Positions 16,767 to 24,270 of a DNA stretch of 64,000 bases are shown piece by piece. A program made the translations under genes and the position numbers. Each line of letters opens with the position of its first letter. The stretch's first letter is position 1. This DNA comes from Acinetobacter proteolyticus. Lineage in GTDB: Bacteria > Pseudomonadota > Gammaproteobacteria > Pseudomonadales > Moraxellaceae. The stretch covers positions 3,205,470 to 3,269,469 of the forward strand of contig NZ_KB849179.1 of assembly GCF_000367945.1 (NCBI RefSeq), read 5' to 3'. The notes under the pieces were generated by a model. It was not told the DNA's origin and did no database searches. It was given only the letters and a program-made list of their open reading frames with translations.

Positions 16767-17876
16767 TTACTCTTTCTTGTTTAAAGAAACTGTATTTTGT
16801 AGCTGAGCGTTATTTTCATGATGTTCAATTGCTAATTCTATTAAACGGGTAATGAGGTCAGAATAACTTAGTCCACTCGCTTCCCATAGTTTTGGAAACA
16901 TACTGATGTTGGTAAAACCGGGTAAAGTATTTATTTCATTAATAAAAACTTCTCCATTTTTTGTTAAAAAAACATCGACCCTTGCGAGTCCTGTACATTC
17001 CAAAATTTCATAAGCTTTGATCGAGATCTCTCTAATTTTTTCGCTGATTTCATCTGGTATGTTTGCGGGAATGGTTACTGTTGCACCTTTGTCATTAATA
17101 TATTTTGTGTCATAGGAATAGAAACTATCTTCAAGTTCAATTTCTCCGCAAACACTCGCTAAAGGTTCACTGTTGCCGATAACTGCACACTCTATTTCCC
17201 TGCCATTAATTCCTTGCTCAATCAGCACTTTATTGTCGTAAATGAATGCTGTATCTAGAGCTGTTTCAAATTCATCTTGAGTGGTGACTTTACTCACACC
17301 TACTGATGAACCCTGATTAGCGGGTTTAACAAATAATGGGCAGCCTAATTGTGAACTTGCAATTTCGAAGCTGATATCTTTTCTATTTTTCTTAGTTAAC
17401 TTTATGAATGGTGTAATGTTTAAGCCAGCATCTCTTAATAATCTTTTAGTTATATCTTTATCCATACACATGGCAGAACTGAGGACTTGAGAACCAACAA
17501 ATGGAAGGTTCACCATTCTTAACAATCCTTGCAATGAGCCATCTTCTCCAAGTGTTCCGTGAACGATCGGAAAGATTACATCCAATTGCGATAGCGTTTT
17601 GTTTTGAAACTCGATGATTTGTTTTTCATTTTTGCCTGGAATGAACGCAATATTTCGCCCTGATTGATGCAGTGAAATGAGAGATGGATTGTCTGAATTT
17701 AATAAAAAATGAGTACTTTCATTCAGATGCCATATTCCATTTTTATCGATACCGATTAATGTCACATCAAATTTTTCTCGATCTATCGCATCAACAATAT
17801 TTCTTGCAGACTGAAGTGATACTTCATGCTCGGTAGATTTTCCTCCAAATATAATGCCAATATTTTTCTTCTGCAT
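16767..17876 (-). CDS. ddlA: D-alanine--D-alanine ligase, DdlA type
   Basis: 369 residues, ATP-grasp ligase that makes D-Ala-D-Ala for peptidoglycan. It looks much more like enterobacterial DdlA than the other ligase at 28.8 kb: FGGKSTEHEVSLQSARNIVDAI, VIFPIVHGTLGEDGSLQG, SSAMCMDKDITKRLLRDAGLNITPF, FVKPANQGSSVGVSKV, ARVDVFLTKNGEVFINEINTLPGFTNISM. Omega-loop Tyr (SFYSYDTKYI) is present, so D-Ala rather than D-lactate is the expected second substrate. Its bases are richer in A+T than neighbouring pyrE, which suggests transfer. No vanH or vanX-like gene is adjacent. It is a second ligase in a genome that already has ddl in the division cluster. Confidence 0.92.
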   Translation of the reverse strand: MQKKNIGIIFGGKSTEHEVSLQSARNIVDAIDREKFDVTLIGIDKNGIWHLNESTHFLLNSDNPSLISLHQSGRNIAFIPGKNEKQIIEFQNKTLSQLDVIFPIVHGTLGEDGSLQGLLRMVNLPFVGSQVLSSAMCMDKDITKRLLRDAGLNITPFIKLTKKNRKDISFEIASSQLGCPLFVKPANQGSSVGVSKVTTQDEFETALDTAFIYDNKVLIEQGINGREIECAVIGNSEPLASVCGEIELEDSFYSYDTKYINDKGATVTIPANIPDEISEKIREISIKAYEILECTGLARVDVFLTKNGEVFINEINTLPGFTNISMFPKLWEASGLSYSDLITRLIELAIEHHENNAQLQNTVSLNKKE

Positions 17877-18038
17877 TCCTATATTCCTTTAAATATTTAC
17901 TAAATTTTCGACTAAAGACTAAACCTTAATGTACCTCTGAATGATGTAACATCATGATTAATATTTGTGACACTTAGCTAAAATCGAGAGTGGGCATACC
18001 GAACATTTGATAAGGGTTATTGAGCAGACTTATAAAAA

Positions 18039-18413
18039 TCAAACATTCTGATCCAACATTGTAGGCATCAGGATTTCTTTAACACAGCTTGCCTTCGTGG
18101 TTGAAAGAATAAAATGAATTGCCTGAATCACATCGGATAATGGAATAAGAGAATATTCAGTTTGTTCTAAAACGTCTTGTGTTGGTTTATCTATTTCATA
18201 TTCACTGGCCAGATAGCCCAAGTTCAGCACACTGACCCCAATCAAGTGCTCACGTAAGATTTCTCGAAGGGATTGCGCAATGCCCCTTAACGAAAATTTG
18301 GTTGCGAAGAAAACAAGCTCTTTACCGTTATGGTTATCAACACCCCACGTTGAGCCGATTAGAATGATTTTGGCATTATCGGAGAGTTTGAGATTTTCGA
18401 TCAATGATTGAAT
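18039..18413 (-). pseudogene. Truncated copy of the SDR gene at 20.7-21.4 kb
   Basis: This stretch matches the 3' half of the SDR gene at 20726-21100, in the same orientation, with roughly 40 mismatches over 372 bases by eye (about 89% identity). Homology runs from just before the stop to 18413, then ends abruptly. The protein part keeps IGSTWGVDNHNGKELVFFATKFSL and ILREHLIGVSVLNLGYLASEYE and ends LMPTMLDQNV with no internal stop or frameshift. The N-terminal NAD(P)-binding half is missing. The frame continues to an ATG at 18593 through unrelated sequence, so a chimeric 184-residue product is possible but unlikely to be an active SDR. Confidence 0.8.
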
Positions 18414-18571
18414 TGCCAATACAACTTGAGTGATTGGCCAAAATAGAACAGGAATAAGAAAAAGCGCGTCTATAAATGTAAATCGAACCATTATTTTTAG
18501 TCGTCCCCAGTTGGTATTTTCACAAAAAATGTTCGACTCCTCCGCTGAGCAATTTTTATCTCGTCTATATT

Positions 18572-19216
18572 TTACAAACGAGTACTCATCCAAAGATGGG
18601 TGAGTTTCCAGTGCTGATCTTTAAATTTAAATTCATAGATAATGGCATCTGAAGGGGCCATTTTAAACATACCAAACCAAACACGTACATGTGTGGGTGA
18701 AACAACCTGCCAAAAAACCACTGAGCTTGAAACCTGCCTAGGGTTTAATCCAAACATATTGACTTCAACTTGTTTGGCTGGGGTATTGGAGAGAACGGTC
18801 GCATCTTCGAGGGACCAGTGTCCTAACTCTTGCATCCCCATATAAGAGGCCAAACTAAAGGGAAGTGAATCCTGAATCTGGTTTGAAAAAGCACTTAAGC
18901 TCACTTGCGAATCGGCATCTGCAGGTGCGCAGAACATATTTTGAAAAAGAGAAATTAAGGCCTGATCCTGTTTGATGGCCAGTTGCCCTTTTAATAGCGT
19001 TGTAAAAGGGGGCGTCTGTTTTCGACAAAATAGCGATTCAATATAAACACCATCGGGGGTTGACGTGACCTGAGTGTCTTTTGTCTGACCCAATAGTAAT
19101 GCACCGATATCTCCATAAACGGCCTGTTCTTCTGTACTGATCTTTTTATCTGCAAAACTGTGACTCGATTGCAGTAGAACGATGCTGGCGAATACATATT
19201 TCAGTGTACTTTTCAT
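18572..19216 (-). CDS. Exported protein of unknown function
   Basis: 214 residues. It begins MKSTLKYVFASIVLLQSSHSFADKK, a clear signal peptide with cleavage after SFA, so the product is probably periplasmic. No family was recognised. Two Cys occur (LFCRKQ, MFCAPAD) and may pair. The C-terminal part is rich in Trp and beta-like (VVFWQVVSPTHVRVWFGMF, WKLTHLWMS). It lies between the truncated SDR copy and a lipoprotein gene on the same strand, 36 bases downstream of the latter, so the two are probably co-transcribed. Confidence 0.7.
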   Translation of the reverse strand: MKSTLKYVFASIVLLQSSHSFADKKISTEEQAVYGDIGALLLGQTKDTQVTSTPDGVYIESLFCRKQTPPFTTLLKGQLAIKQDQALISLFQNMFCAPADADSQVSLSAFSNQIQDSLPFSLASYMGMQELGHWSLEDATVLSNTPAKQVEVNMFGLNPRQVSSSVVFWQVVSPTHVRVWFGMFKMAPSDAIIYEFKFKDQHWKLTHLWMSTRL

Positions 19217-19252
19217 TCAAAATTATCCAATTTAATTAATTTCTTAATGCTT

Positions 19253-19783
19253 TTAGTCTTGTAGAGGATGTTCATGTAGTTCGATGTAAATGATTTTTCC
19301 TGTTACTTGATCAATGGCAACACTGGCTTTTTCAGTTTCAAATTCTTTGACGTGCCGATGAGGATTGGTATTGGTGTCTTTATGGGTCTTCAGTTTTTCC
19401 GTCACTTGTTTTTCGGAGTCATCACTGAAAAGGCCGAGGGGTAATTTGTGTCCTTTATAGTTTGCAAATGAAACCTCTTGATCAGGGAGATATAACTTGA
19501 TCGAGACAATTTTTTTATTTTTTAACAGCATTTCGATGCCATTTTGAGGAAACATTAAGCTTTGATCATAGAAATCAAGCTTAGGAAATTCGTCATTCCA
19601 GAATTGATTGCTGAGTTGGGGCATTTCTTTTGGTTCGAGTTGATGAACAAATAGCTCGAAGTTTTTACTTTCTGTTGTTTCACCCAAAAGATTAAAATAT
19701 TGATCTGGATCATCAATATATTTTGCATTCATACAGGCGGTAGATAGCCCACATAAAAAGAGAATTAGAATTATTTTGTACAT
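19253..19783 (-). CDS. Lipoprotein of unknown function
   Basis: 176 residues. The N-terminus MYKIILILFLCGLSTAC ends in a lipobox (LSTA-C), with Cys17 as the expected lipidation site. The residues after Cys are MNA rather than D at +2, so outer-membrane sorting is likely. The mature part is acidic and mixed alpha/beta (FWNDEFPKLDFYDQS, KKIVSIKLYLPDQ, GKIIYIELHEH). No family recognised. It is upstream of the exported protein gene at 18572 on the same strand. Confidence 0.72.
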   Translation of the reverse strand: MYKIILILFLCGLSTACMNAKYIDDPDQYFNLLGETTESKNFELFVHQLEPKEMPQLSNQFWNDEFPKLDFYDQSLMFPQNGIEMLLKNKKIVSIKLYLPDQEVSFANYKGHKLPLGLFSDDSEKQVTEKLKTHKDTNTNPHRHVKEFETEKASVAIDQVTGKIIYIELHEHPLQD

Positions 19784-19884
19784 CTGCGTTGATCTAATCG
19801 TTTTGGAAAGTTGAGCTTTTAAGCGGTTATTTCAAGAGCATAGTATACAGAGGTGTCTTTATAAAAAATAGGAGATAAAGAAAA

Positions 19885-20721
19885 GTGAAAACCAAGATAG
19901 AGCAGGCAAATCCTGGTGTGAAAATTATAAGAGGATCTTTTACATCTCAAAGTGAGCGCCAATTCATTTTTCAATGGCTGGATGCTCGATTTTATTACTC
20001 TCTTGGGATCACCGTATTTCTTGATCAGACACAAGTGATTGATGCTCAGTGGCAACTACTAAGACTATATGATTCAAATCAGCCAAATGTCTTGTTGAGT
20101 GTTGCTGTGGTCTTGGCTGGTGGTGCTTGCTTTTGGTTACCAGAGACGAGTTCCTCCGCTGGATTACTTTGTTCAGCGCTTCTTAAGTTAAAACCCCGTC
20201 GTATTGTCACTACATCTTTTGGACGGGATATGTTGCGTTCTGTAGCAGGGCATCAAGTGAGCATATTACGAGAGTATGATCAATGGATTATGGTCTCTTC
20301 ACGTCGTTTCCCACAGACAAGTGGTCGTTTAGCGATTACATCAGATATTCCTCGTCTGATTGAATATCAGCACTTATACAATCAAGAACGCTCGGTAGAT
20401 GAACGATCGGATTGGAATGCGCTTATTCAGCAAGCGAAGGTTGTTGTGCATGAAGTTGATGGTCAGATTGTGTCTATCGTCCGATTCGGGATTGAAACTC
20501 ATCGTTTAGTCAGTCTAGGCGGAACGTATACCTTTCCTGCCTATCGTCGGCAGGGTTATGCTGAGGGTGTGTTGGCGTTTGCAGTCAATCAAATCGTTGA
20601 GAGTGGGCGTACGGCACACCTCATTGTCGATATAGAGAACACCTCTGCAATAGAACTTTACCGACAAATGGGCTTTGAATGTGTTGGCTCATCTTATGTT
20701 GGCTATTTAGAGTATTTATAA
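19885..20721 (+). CDS. GNAT-family acetyltransferase with extra N-terminal domain
   Basis: 278 residues. The C-terminal half is a GNAT domain, with SLGGTYTFPAYRRQGYAEGVL (acetyl-CoA loop RRQGYA) and NTSAIELYRQMGFECVG. The first ~145 residues form a second, degenerate domain similar in layout to two-domain GNAT proteins. The start is a GTG at 19885 with GGAGATAAAGAAAA upstream. It is divergent from the lipoprotein gene and converges on the SDR gene, with only 4 bases between stops. Substrate unknown. Confidence 0.8.
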   Translation: MKTKIEQANPGVKIIRGSFTSQSERQFIFQWLDARFYYSLGITVFLDQTQVIDAQWQLLRLYDSNQPNVLLSVAVVLAGGACFWLPETSSSAGLLCSALLKLKPRRIVTTSFGRDMLRSVAGHQVSILREYDQWIMVSSRRFPQTSGRLAITSDIPRLIEYQHLYNQERSVDERSDWNALIQQAKVVVHEVDGQIVSIVRFGIETHRLVSLGGTYTFPAYRRQGYAEGVLAFAVNQIVESGRTAHLIVDIENTSAIELYRQMGFECVGSSYVGYLEYL

Positions 20722-20725
20722 ACAG

Positions 20726-21445
20726 CTAAACATTCTGATCCAACATCGCAGGCATCAAGATTTCTTTAACACAGCTTGCCTTAGTGGTTGAAAGAATAAA
20801 ATGAATCGCTTGAATCACATCGGCTAAAGGGATGAGAGAATATACAGTCTCTTCTAAAACATTTTGAGTTGGTTTATCTATTTCATATTCACTGGCCAGA
20901 TAGCCCAAGTTCAGTACACTGACCCCAATCAAGTGTTCACGTAAGATTTCTCGAAGTGATTGTGCAATACCTCTCAGAGCAAATTTGGTAGCGGAGAAAA
21001 CCAGCTCTTTGCCGTTATGATTATCAACACCCCAAGTGGAACCGATCAGAATGATTTTGGCGTTGTTGGAGAGTTTTAGATTTTCGATCAATGATTGAAT
21101 CGACAGGATACAGGTGCTGATATTGGTATTGATAATTTGGTTGATTTCAGCAGCAGAAACGTTCTCAAAATTATAGTGTTCGCTAAATGCTTGTTGCTCC
21201 CAAATACCCACATTGTAAATCAGTACATCAATTTTTTGTTGCCTAATTGCTTTCTTTACATCGCTTACCGCTTGCTTTGGTTTGGATAGATCAGCACGAA
21301 TCCAGTTTAAGTTTGGAACTTCTTGTGGTTGGGTGCGAGAGACACCGTAGATGGTATCTGTTGGCTTTGGTACAGCTTGAACAATGGCTTTGCCTAGACC
21401 TTTACTGACGCCGTATATGAGAAACGTTTTATTTGAGTTATCCAT
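20726..21445 (-). CDS. Short-chain dehydrogenase/reductase-like protein with Phe in place of catalytic Tyr
   Basis: 239 residues, classical SDR layout: nucleotide-binding FLIYGVSKGLGKAIV (variant of TGxxxGxG), NVGIWEQ in place of NNAG, catalytic Ser region ILIGSTWG, then ELVFSATKFALRG where YxxxK is expected. The codon at the Tyr position is TTC (Phe), and the Lys is kept. The truncated copy at 18.0-18.4 kb has the same Phe. This predicts weak or no ordinary dehydrogenase activity, or a non-enzymatic NAD(P)-binding role. The ATG at 21445 is taken; one at 21457 is four codons longer. Confidence 0.82.
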   Translation of the reverse strand: MDNSNKTFLIYGVSKGLGKAIVQAVPKPTDTIYGVSRTQPQEVPNLNWIRADLSKPKQAVSDVKKAIRQQKIDVLIYNVGIWEQQAFSEHYNFENVSAAEINQIINTNISTCILSIQSLIENLKLSNNAKIILIGSTWGVDNHNGKELVFSATKFALRGIAQSLREILREHLIGVSVLNLGYLASEYEIDKPTQNVLEETVYSLIPLADVIQAIHFILSTTKASCVKEILMPAMLDQNV

Positions 21446-21457
21446 CCATCTATCCAT

Positions 21458-21874
21458 ATTTTTAGATTAATGGGTAACTATAAAAGCTCAAGTTGGCTTG
21501 AGGTCAATACAATCTGTAATTCTAGATATACACTTTGGCATATATAAACCTATCTTGAAAGGTATTGAATTTAAAGGTTAGACATGGGAAAGGAAGCAGA
21601 TGGGGCTTTCTTCTTATTAAGTTTAGCTAATTGACTACTTGAAATAATGATTAAAAAATGAGTACTGAACTTGAAAAGTGACGAAAAATCCCGCTCTAAT
21701 GAGCTGAACCTTAGAGTAAATTTTCATAATATATTGATATAAATGGGGAAAATTAAAAAATCTCATATAACGTGTATTATGTTAATTTTAGTTAATCTTA
21801 ATAATATAAAAAAATTTATATATAAATTAATATCTTATATAATTAGATTGGTAAAATATTGAAATTGGTAAAAG
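21458..21874. other. AT-rich intergenic region (417 bp)
   Basis: Separates the SDR gene (minus) from the ATPase gene (plus). The last 150 bases are almost pure A/T and contain several TATAAT-like strings, so the promoter of the next gene should lie here. No ORF or hairpin of note was recognised, and no reverse transcriptase or toxin-antitoxin partner is present. Confidence 0.55.
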
Positions 21875-23371
21875 ATGAGTACATTAAACTTAAAAATTGA
21901 AAATTTAAGAGGAATTAATACATTTGAAATTAATGTACCTATAAAAAAGGGAATACATATTATATGTGGTTCTAATGGTATTGGAAAAAGTACCGTTATG
22001 ACAACTTTATCTAAAATCGTTTATAGAAATGCTTTGAATAAGTATTTTAAACATTCAAATGATAATGCTGTCATTTCTTATACTTACGCAAATACGACTA
22101 ATACATGGAAGCCAAATACTTGGTCCTCTTGGTCTATGTCTGAAAAAGCTGTAACTCAAATCAATTTCGATGGCATATTTGAGAGTAGTTTTATTTATGG
22201 TAATAGATTTACAGATGCACATAAATCTAAGATTGGAAAGATACTAAGCACCAAAAAAGAAGAATTTATTGATTCCGATCAATTTGTTTGTAATTGGCTA
22301 GGCTTTATATTAAAAGGTGATGAAAAATATTACAGTAACCTAAAAAAGACTAAACCAGAGTTTGATCTGAAAAAATTAGATTTAACTAGACCGATGTATG
22401 CCCTTATTACTGAAGATAGCATCATTCATCAATGTACTATGAGTTCTGGTGAATATCTAATTATCAGTTTACTAGATTACTTAAAGGAAAGACTTGATAC
22501 AATTAAAAATGATAAAAAAAATGAACCAGCTATTGTTATTTTAGATGAAGCAGATCTAGCTTTACATCCAGCCTCACAAGAAAGACTTATTGAATTTTTT
22601 GAAGAAATATATGATCAATATAATCTATGTGTATATATTTCTACTCATAGTCCTGTAATCATCTCTAGAGTCAATAAAGAAGATATTTTTCTACTAGATA
22701 AAGACGAAAAAAATAATATTGAGGTTATTTATAATTGTTATCCAGGTTACGCAATGCGTGACGTTTCTCTTGGATATTTTTTTGATCGAATTATTCTCGT
22801 TGAAGATGTTTTAGCTAAAGCATATATCGAAAAAATTCTACGAGATAAGCTTTCTCATCTCAATGCATTATTCCAAGTTATATGTATTGGTGGTTATTCT
22901 GGTGTAATTAACTTTCATCGTGAAGCCATGCGTATTAGACTAGGTGGTGCTGGTTGCAAGATTATGTCAATACTTGATGGTGATGTCCAAACAGAAGTTG
23001 AGCAGAAATTTAAGGATGATATCCAAGCAATAAACTTATGCTTCTTACCTATTGATAGTCTAGAGAAATTTTTATACAAAAATATTATAGAGACAAAAAA
23101 TCGTGAACTATTTCAGAGAATTGAGAATAGCTTTTTTAGACAAAAGAGTTTAAGAAAAGTCATAGACTCCTATACCAAAAATACCCAAAACACTCCACAG
23201 AAGGAGCTGAAAAAAGGGAAAAAATTATGGGAAGAGTTAAAAGCTGAAGCTTTGAAACAGGGGGCTACTGAATCTCGATTCATTGATTTTTTATGTGATC
23301 TTGCTTTAAAAGAAGTGAGTAATCAAAGCTTAGAAAATAGATTGCTAAGTTTTCTTCAAAAAAATACTTAA
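21875..23371 (+). CDS. OLD-like ATPase fused to TOPRIM nuclease domain, candidate defence gene
   Basis: 498 residues. The N-terminal ABC-type ATPase has Walker A GSNGIGKST (32-40), signature MSSGEY (189-194), Walker B VILDEAD (221-227) and H-loop STHS (256-259). The C-terminal part fits a TOPRIM domain: LVEDVLAKAYIEKIL with Glu310, IGGYSGV near 339-344, and DGD at 368-370. This ATPase-TOPRIM order is that of the OLD (overcoming lysogenisation defect) nuclease family, many of which act against phages alone or with a partner such as UvrD-like GajB. No partner gene is adjacent. The gene is clearly more AT-rich than its neighbours, suggesting acquisition. The ribosome-binding site is weak (ggtaaaag). 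Confidence 0.82.
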   Translation: MSTLNLKIENLRGINTFEINVPIKKGIHIICGSNGIGKSTVMTTLSKIVYRNALNKYFKHSNDNAVISYTYANTTNTWKPNTWSSWSMSEKAVTQINFDGIFESSFIYGNRFTDAHKSKIGKILSTKKEEFIDSDQFVCNWLGFILKGDEKYYSNLKKTKPEFDLKKLDLTRPMYALITEDSIIHQCTMSSGEYLIISLLDYLKERLDTIKNDKKNEPAIVILDEADLALHPASQERLIEFFEEIYDQYNLCVYISTHSPVIISRVNKEDIFLLDKDEKNNIEVIYNCYPGYAMRDVSLGYFFDRIILVEDVLAKAYIEKILRDKLSHLNALFQVICIGGYSGVINFHREAMRIRLGGAGCKIMSILDGDVQTEVEQKFKDDIQAINLCFLPIDSLEKFLYKNIIETKNRELFQRIENSFFRQKSLRKVIDSYTKNTQNTPQKELKKGKKLWEELKAEALKQGATESRFIDFLCDLALKEVSNQSLENRLLSFLQKNT

Positions 23372-23379
23372 AATAAAAT

Positions 23380-23405
23380 GAGCCTGTAAATCAATATACA
23401 GGCTC
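23380..23405. terminator. Hairpin after the OLD-like gene
   Basis: Arms gagcctgta / tacaggctc with an 8-base loop, 8 bases after the stop. The T-run is poor but A/T-rich sequence flanks both sides. Confidence 0.65.
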
Positions 23406-23450
23406 AATTAACTAAATATTTTTTATTTAACATAAAATCTCTTATGAGAA

Positions 23451-23639
23451 TTATACATCCTCACACTTCTTACATTCCAACATCACACCTAATTTCTCAC
23501 TGCGCCCTTGTTCGGTTAACACCCAAGGGCGATTTTGCCACGGTGGATCATGGCGCACATGCTGCCCATGCCCACAGGCGAGGTCTGCAACCCAATGTCC
23601 TTGCTCATCGAGATGAAAACCCACAATCGCTTGCTGCAT
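23451..23639 (-). CDS. DUF3565-family small protein
   Basis: 62 residues: MQQAIVGFHLDEQGHWVADL, then CGHGQHVRHDPPWQNRPWV and CKKCEDV. Conserved His/Cys (CGHxQHxRHxPP and C-x2-C) could bind metal. The family is widespread in gammaproteobacteria but uncharacterised. The start codon directly follows the stop of the MarR/OhrR-type gene, so it is likely translationally coupled and co-regulated with it in a peroxide/thiol stress unit. Confidence 0.8.
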   Translation of the reverse strand: MQQAIVGFHLDEQGHWVADLACGHGQHVRHDPPWQNRPWVLTEQGRSEKLGVMLECKKCEDV

Positions 23640-24092
23640 TTAATTTTCCAGACCTTCGAGTTTCGATTGTTCCAAACCCTTTAAAAAACGATGGCACAGA
23701 TTATGAATCGCTAGCAGATCATTCGGGTTCATACCTAGCGAACAGGCGAGCTTAAACGGAATCAGGGTAATTTCATCTTTTGCAGTCAGTGCTTTTTCCA
23801 GCAAGATCACTTTTTTCATTCGCTCATCTTCTTTGACTGCAACACGCTTTAAAAACTGCTTCTCTTCGAGTTTTTTAATAATCGGTGTTAGCGTTCCAGA
23901 ATCAAAAAAAGTCTTCTGCCCAATCTCAGACAACATCACATTGTCCTGTTCATACAAAGCCAGCAATACAATAAATTGCGGATAGGTCAGATCATATTCC
24001 TTCAGCAAAGGGCGATACTGACGAATCATCGCATTGGTCGCGGAATACATGGCAAAACACACTTGGTTATCCAAAAATGAAACTTCAGCCAT
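23640..24092 (-). CDS. MarR-family regulator, OhrR-like
   Basis: 150 residues, winged-helix repressor. The N-terminus LDNQVCFAMYSATNAMIRQYRPLL closely matches OhrR, with Cys12 at the position of the peroxide-sensing Cys. The DNA-binding segment includes LSEIGQKTFFDSGTLTPIIKKLEEK and the wing RVAVKEDERMKKV. Further Cys downstream (LACSLG, NLCHRF) could allow disulfide control. OhrR proteins are inactivated by organic hydroperoxides. The reading frame extends to 24176, but the ATG at 24092 starts at the family N-terminus and has GAGG upstream. It is divergent from a glutathione peroxidase gene. Confidence 0.85.
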   Translation of the reverse strand: MAEVSFLDNQVCFAMYSATNAMIRQYRPLLKEYDLTYPQFIVLLALYEQDNVMLSEIGQKTFFDSGTLTPIIKKLEEKQFLKRVAVKEDERMKKVILLEKALTAKDEITLIPFKLACSLGMNPNDLLAIHNLCHRFLKGLEQSKLEGLEN

Positions 24093-24138
24093 GATGATTT
24101 GTCCTCGACTTGGTTGTTGAACATTCAGTATAAATGGG

Positions 24139-24192
24139 ATTGTGTAAAAAGTATATTGTGTATAATTAACTTGCACACAATATAATTGTGTG
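24139..24192. promoter_or_regulatory. Probable OhrR-type operator between regulator and gpx
   Basis: A 19-base near-perfect palindrome, cacacaat (24174-24181), spacer ata, attgtgtg (24185-24192). Two further copies of the half-site attgtgt occur at 24139-24145 and 24155-24161. The location between divergent regulator and peroxidase genes fits an autoregulatory operator serving both. Confidence 0.7.
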
Positions 24193-24270
24193 AAATATTA
24201 AATAGGCAAGCTGAATGATTCAGCAAATGATTTTGAGTACATCCACCATTGGATCGAAGAGAGAACACCT

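Noticed and set aside
18414..18593. N-terminal extension giving a 184-residue frame upstream of the truncated SDR copy
   Set aside because: The added residues resemble no SDR and overlap the end of the neighbouring gene; the frame looks like chance read-through from the truncated copy.
21583..21633. Short plus-strand ORF (MGKEADGAFFLLSLAN) between the SDR and OLD-like genes
   Set aside because: Only 16 codons, no ribosome-binding site, no similarity to a known leader or toxin.
21458..21874. Possible retron or toxin-antitoxin RNA upstream of the OLD-like gene
   Set aside because: No reverse transcriptase, no conserved stem structure and no small partner gene could be found; only AT-rich sequence is visible.
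23444..23755. 103-residue frame on the plus strand
   Set aside because: Lies antisense to the DUF3565 gene and the end of the OhrR-like gene, both of which have clear family motifs.
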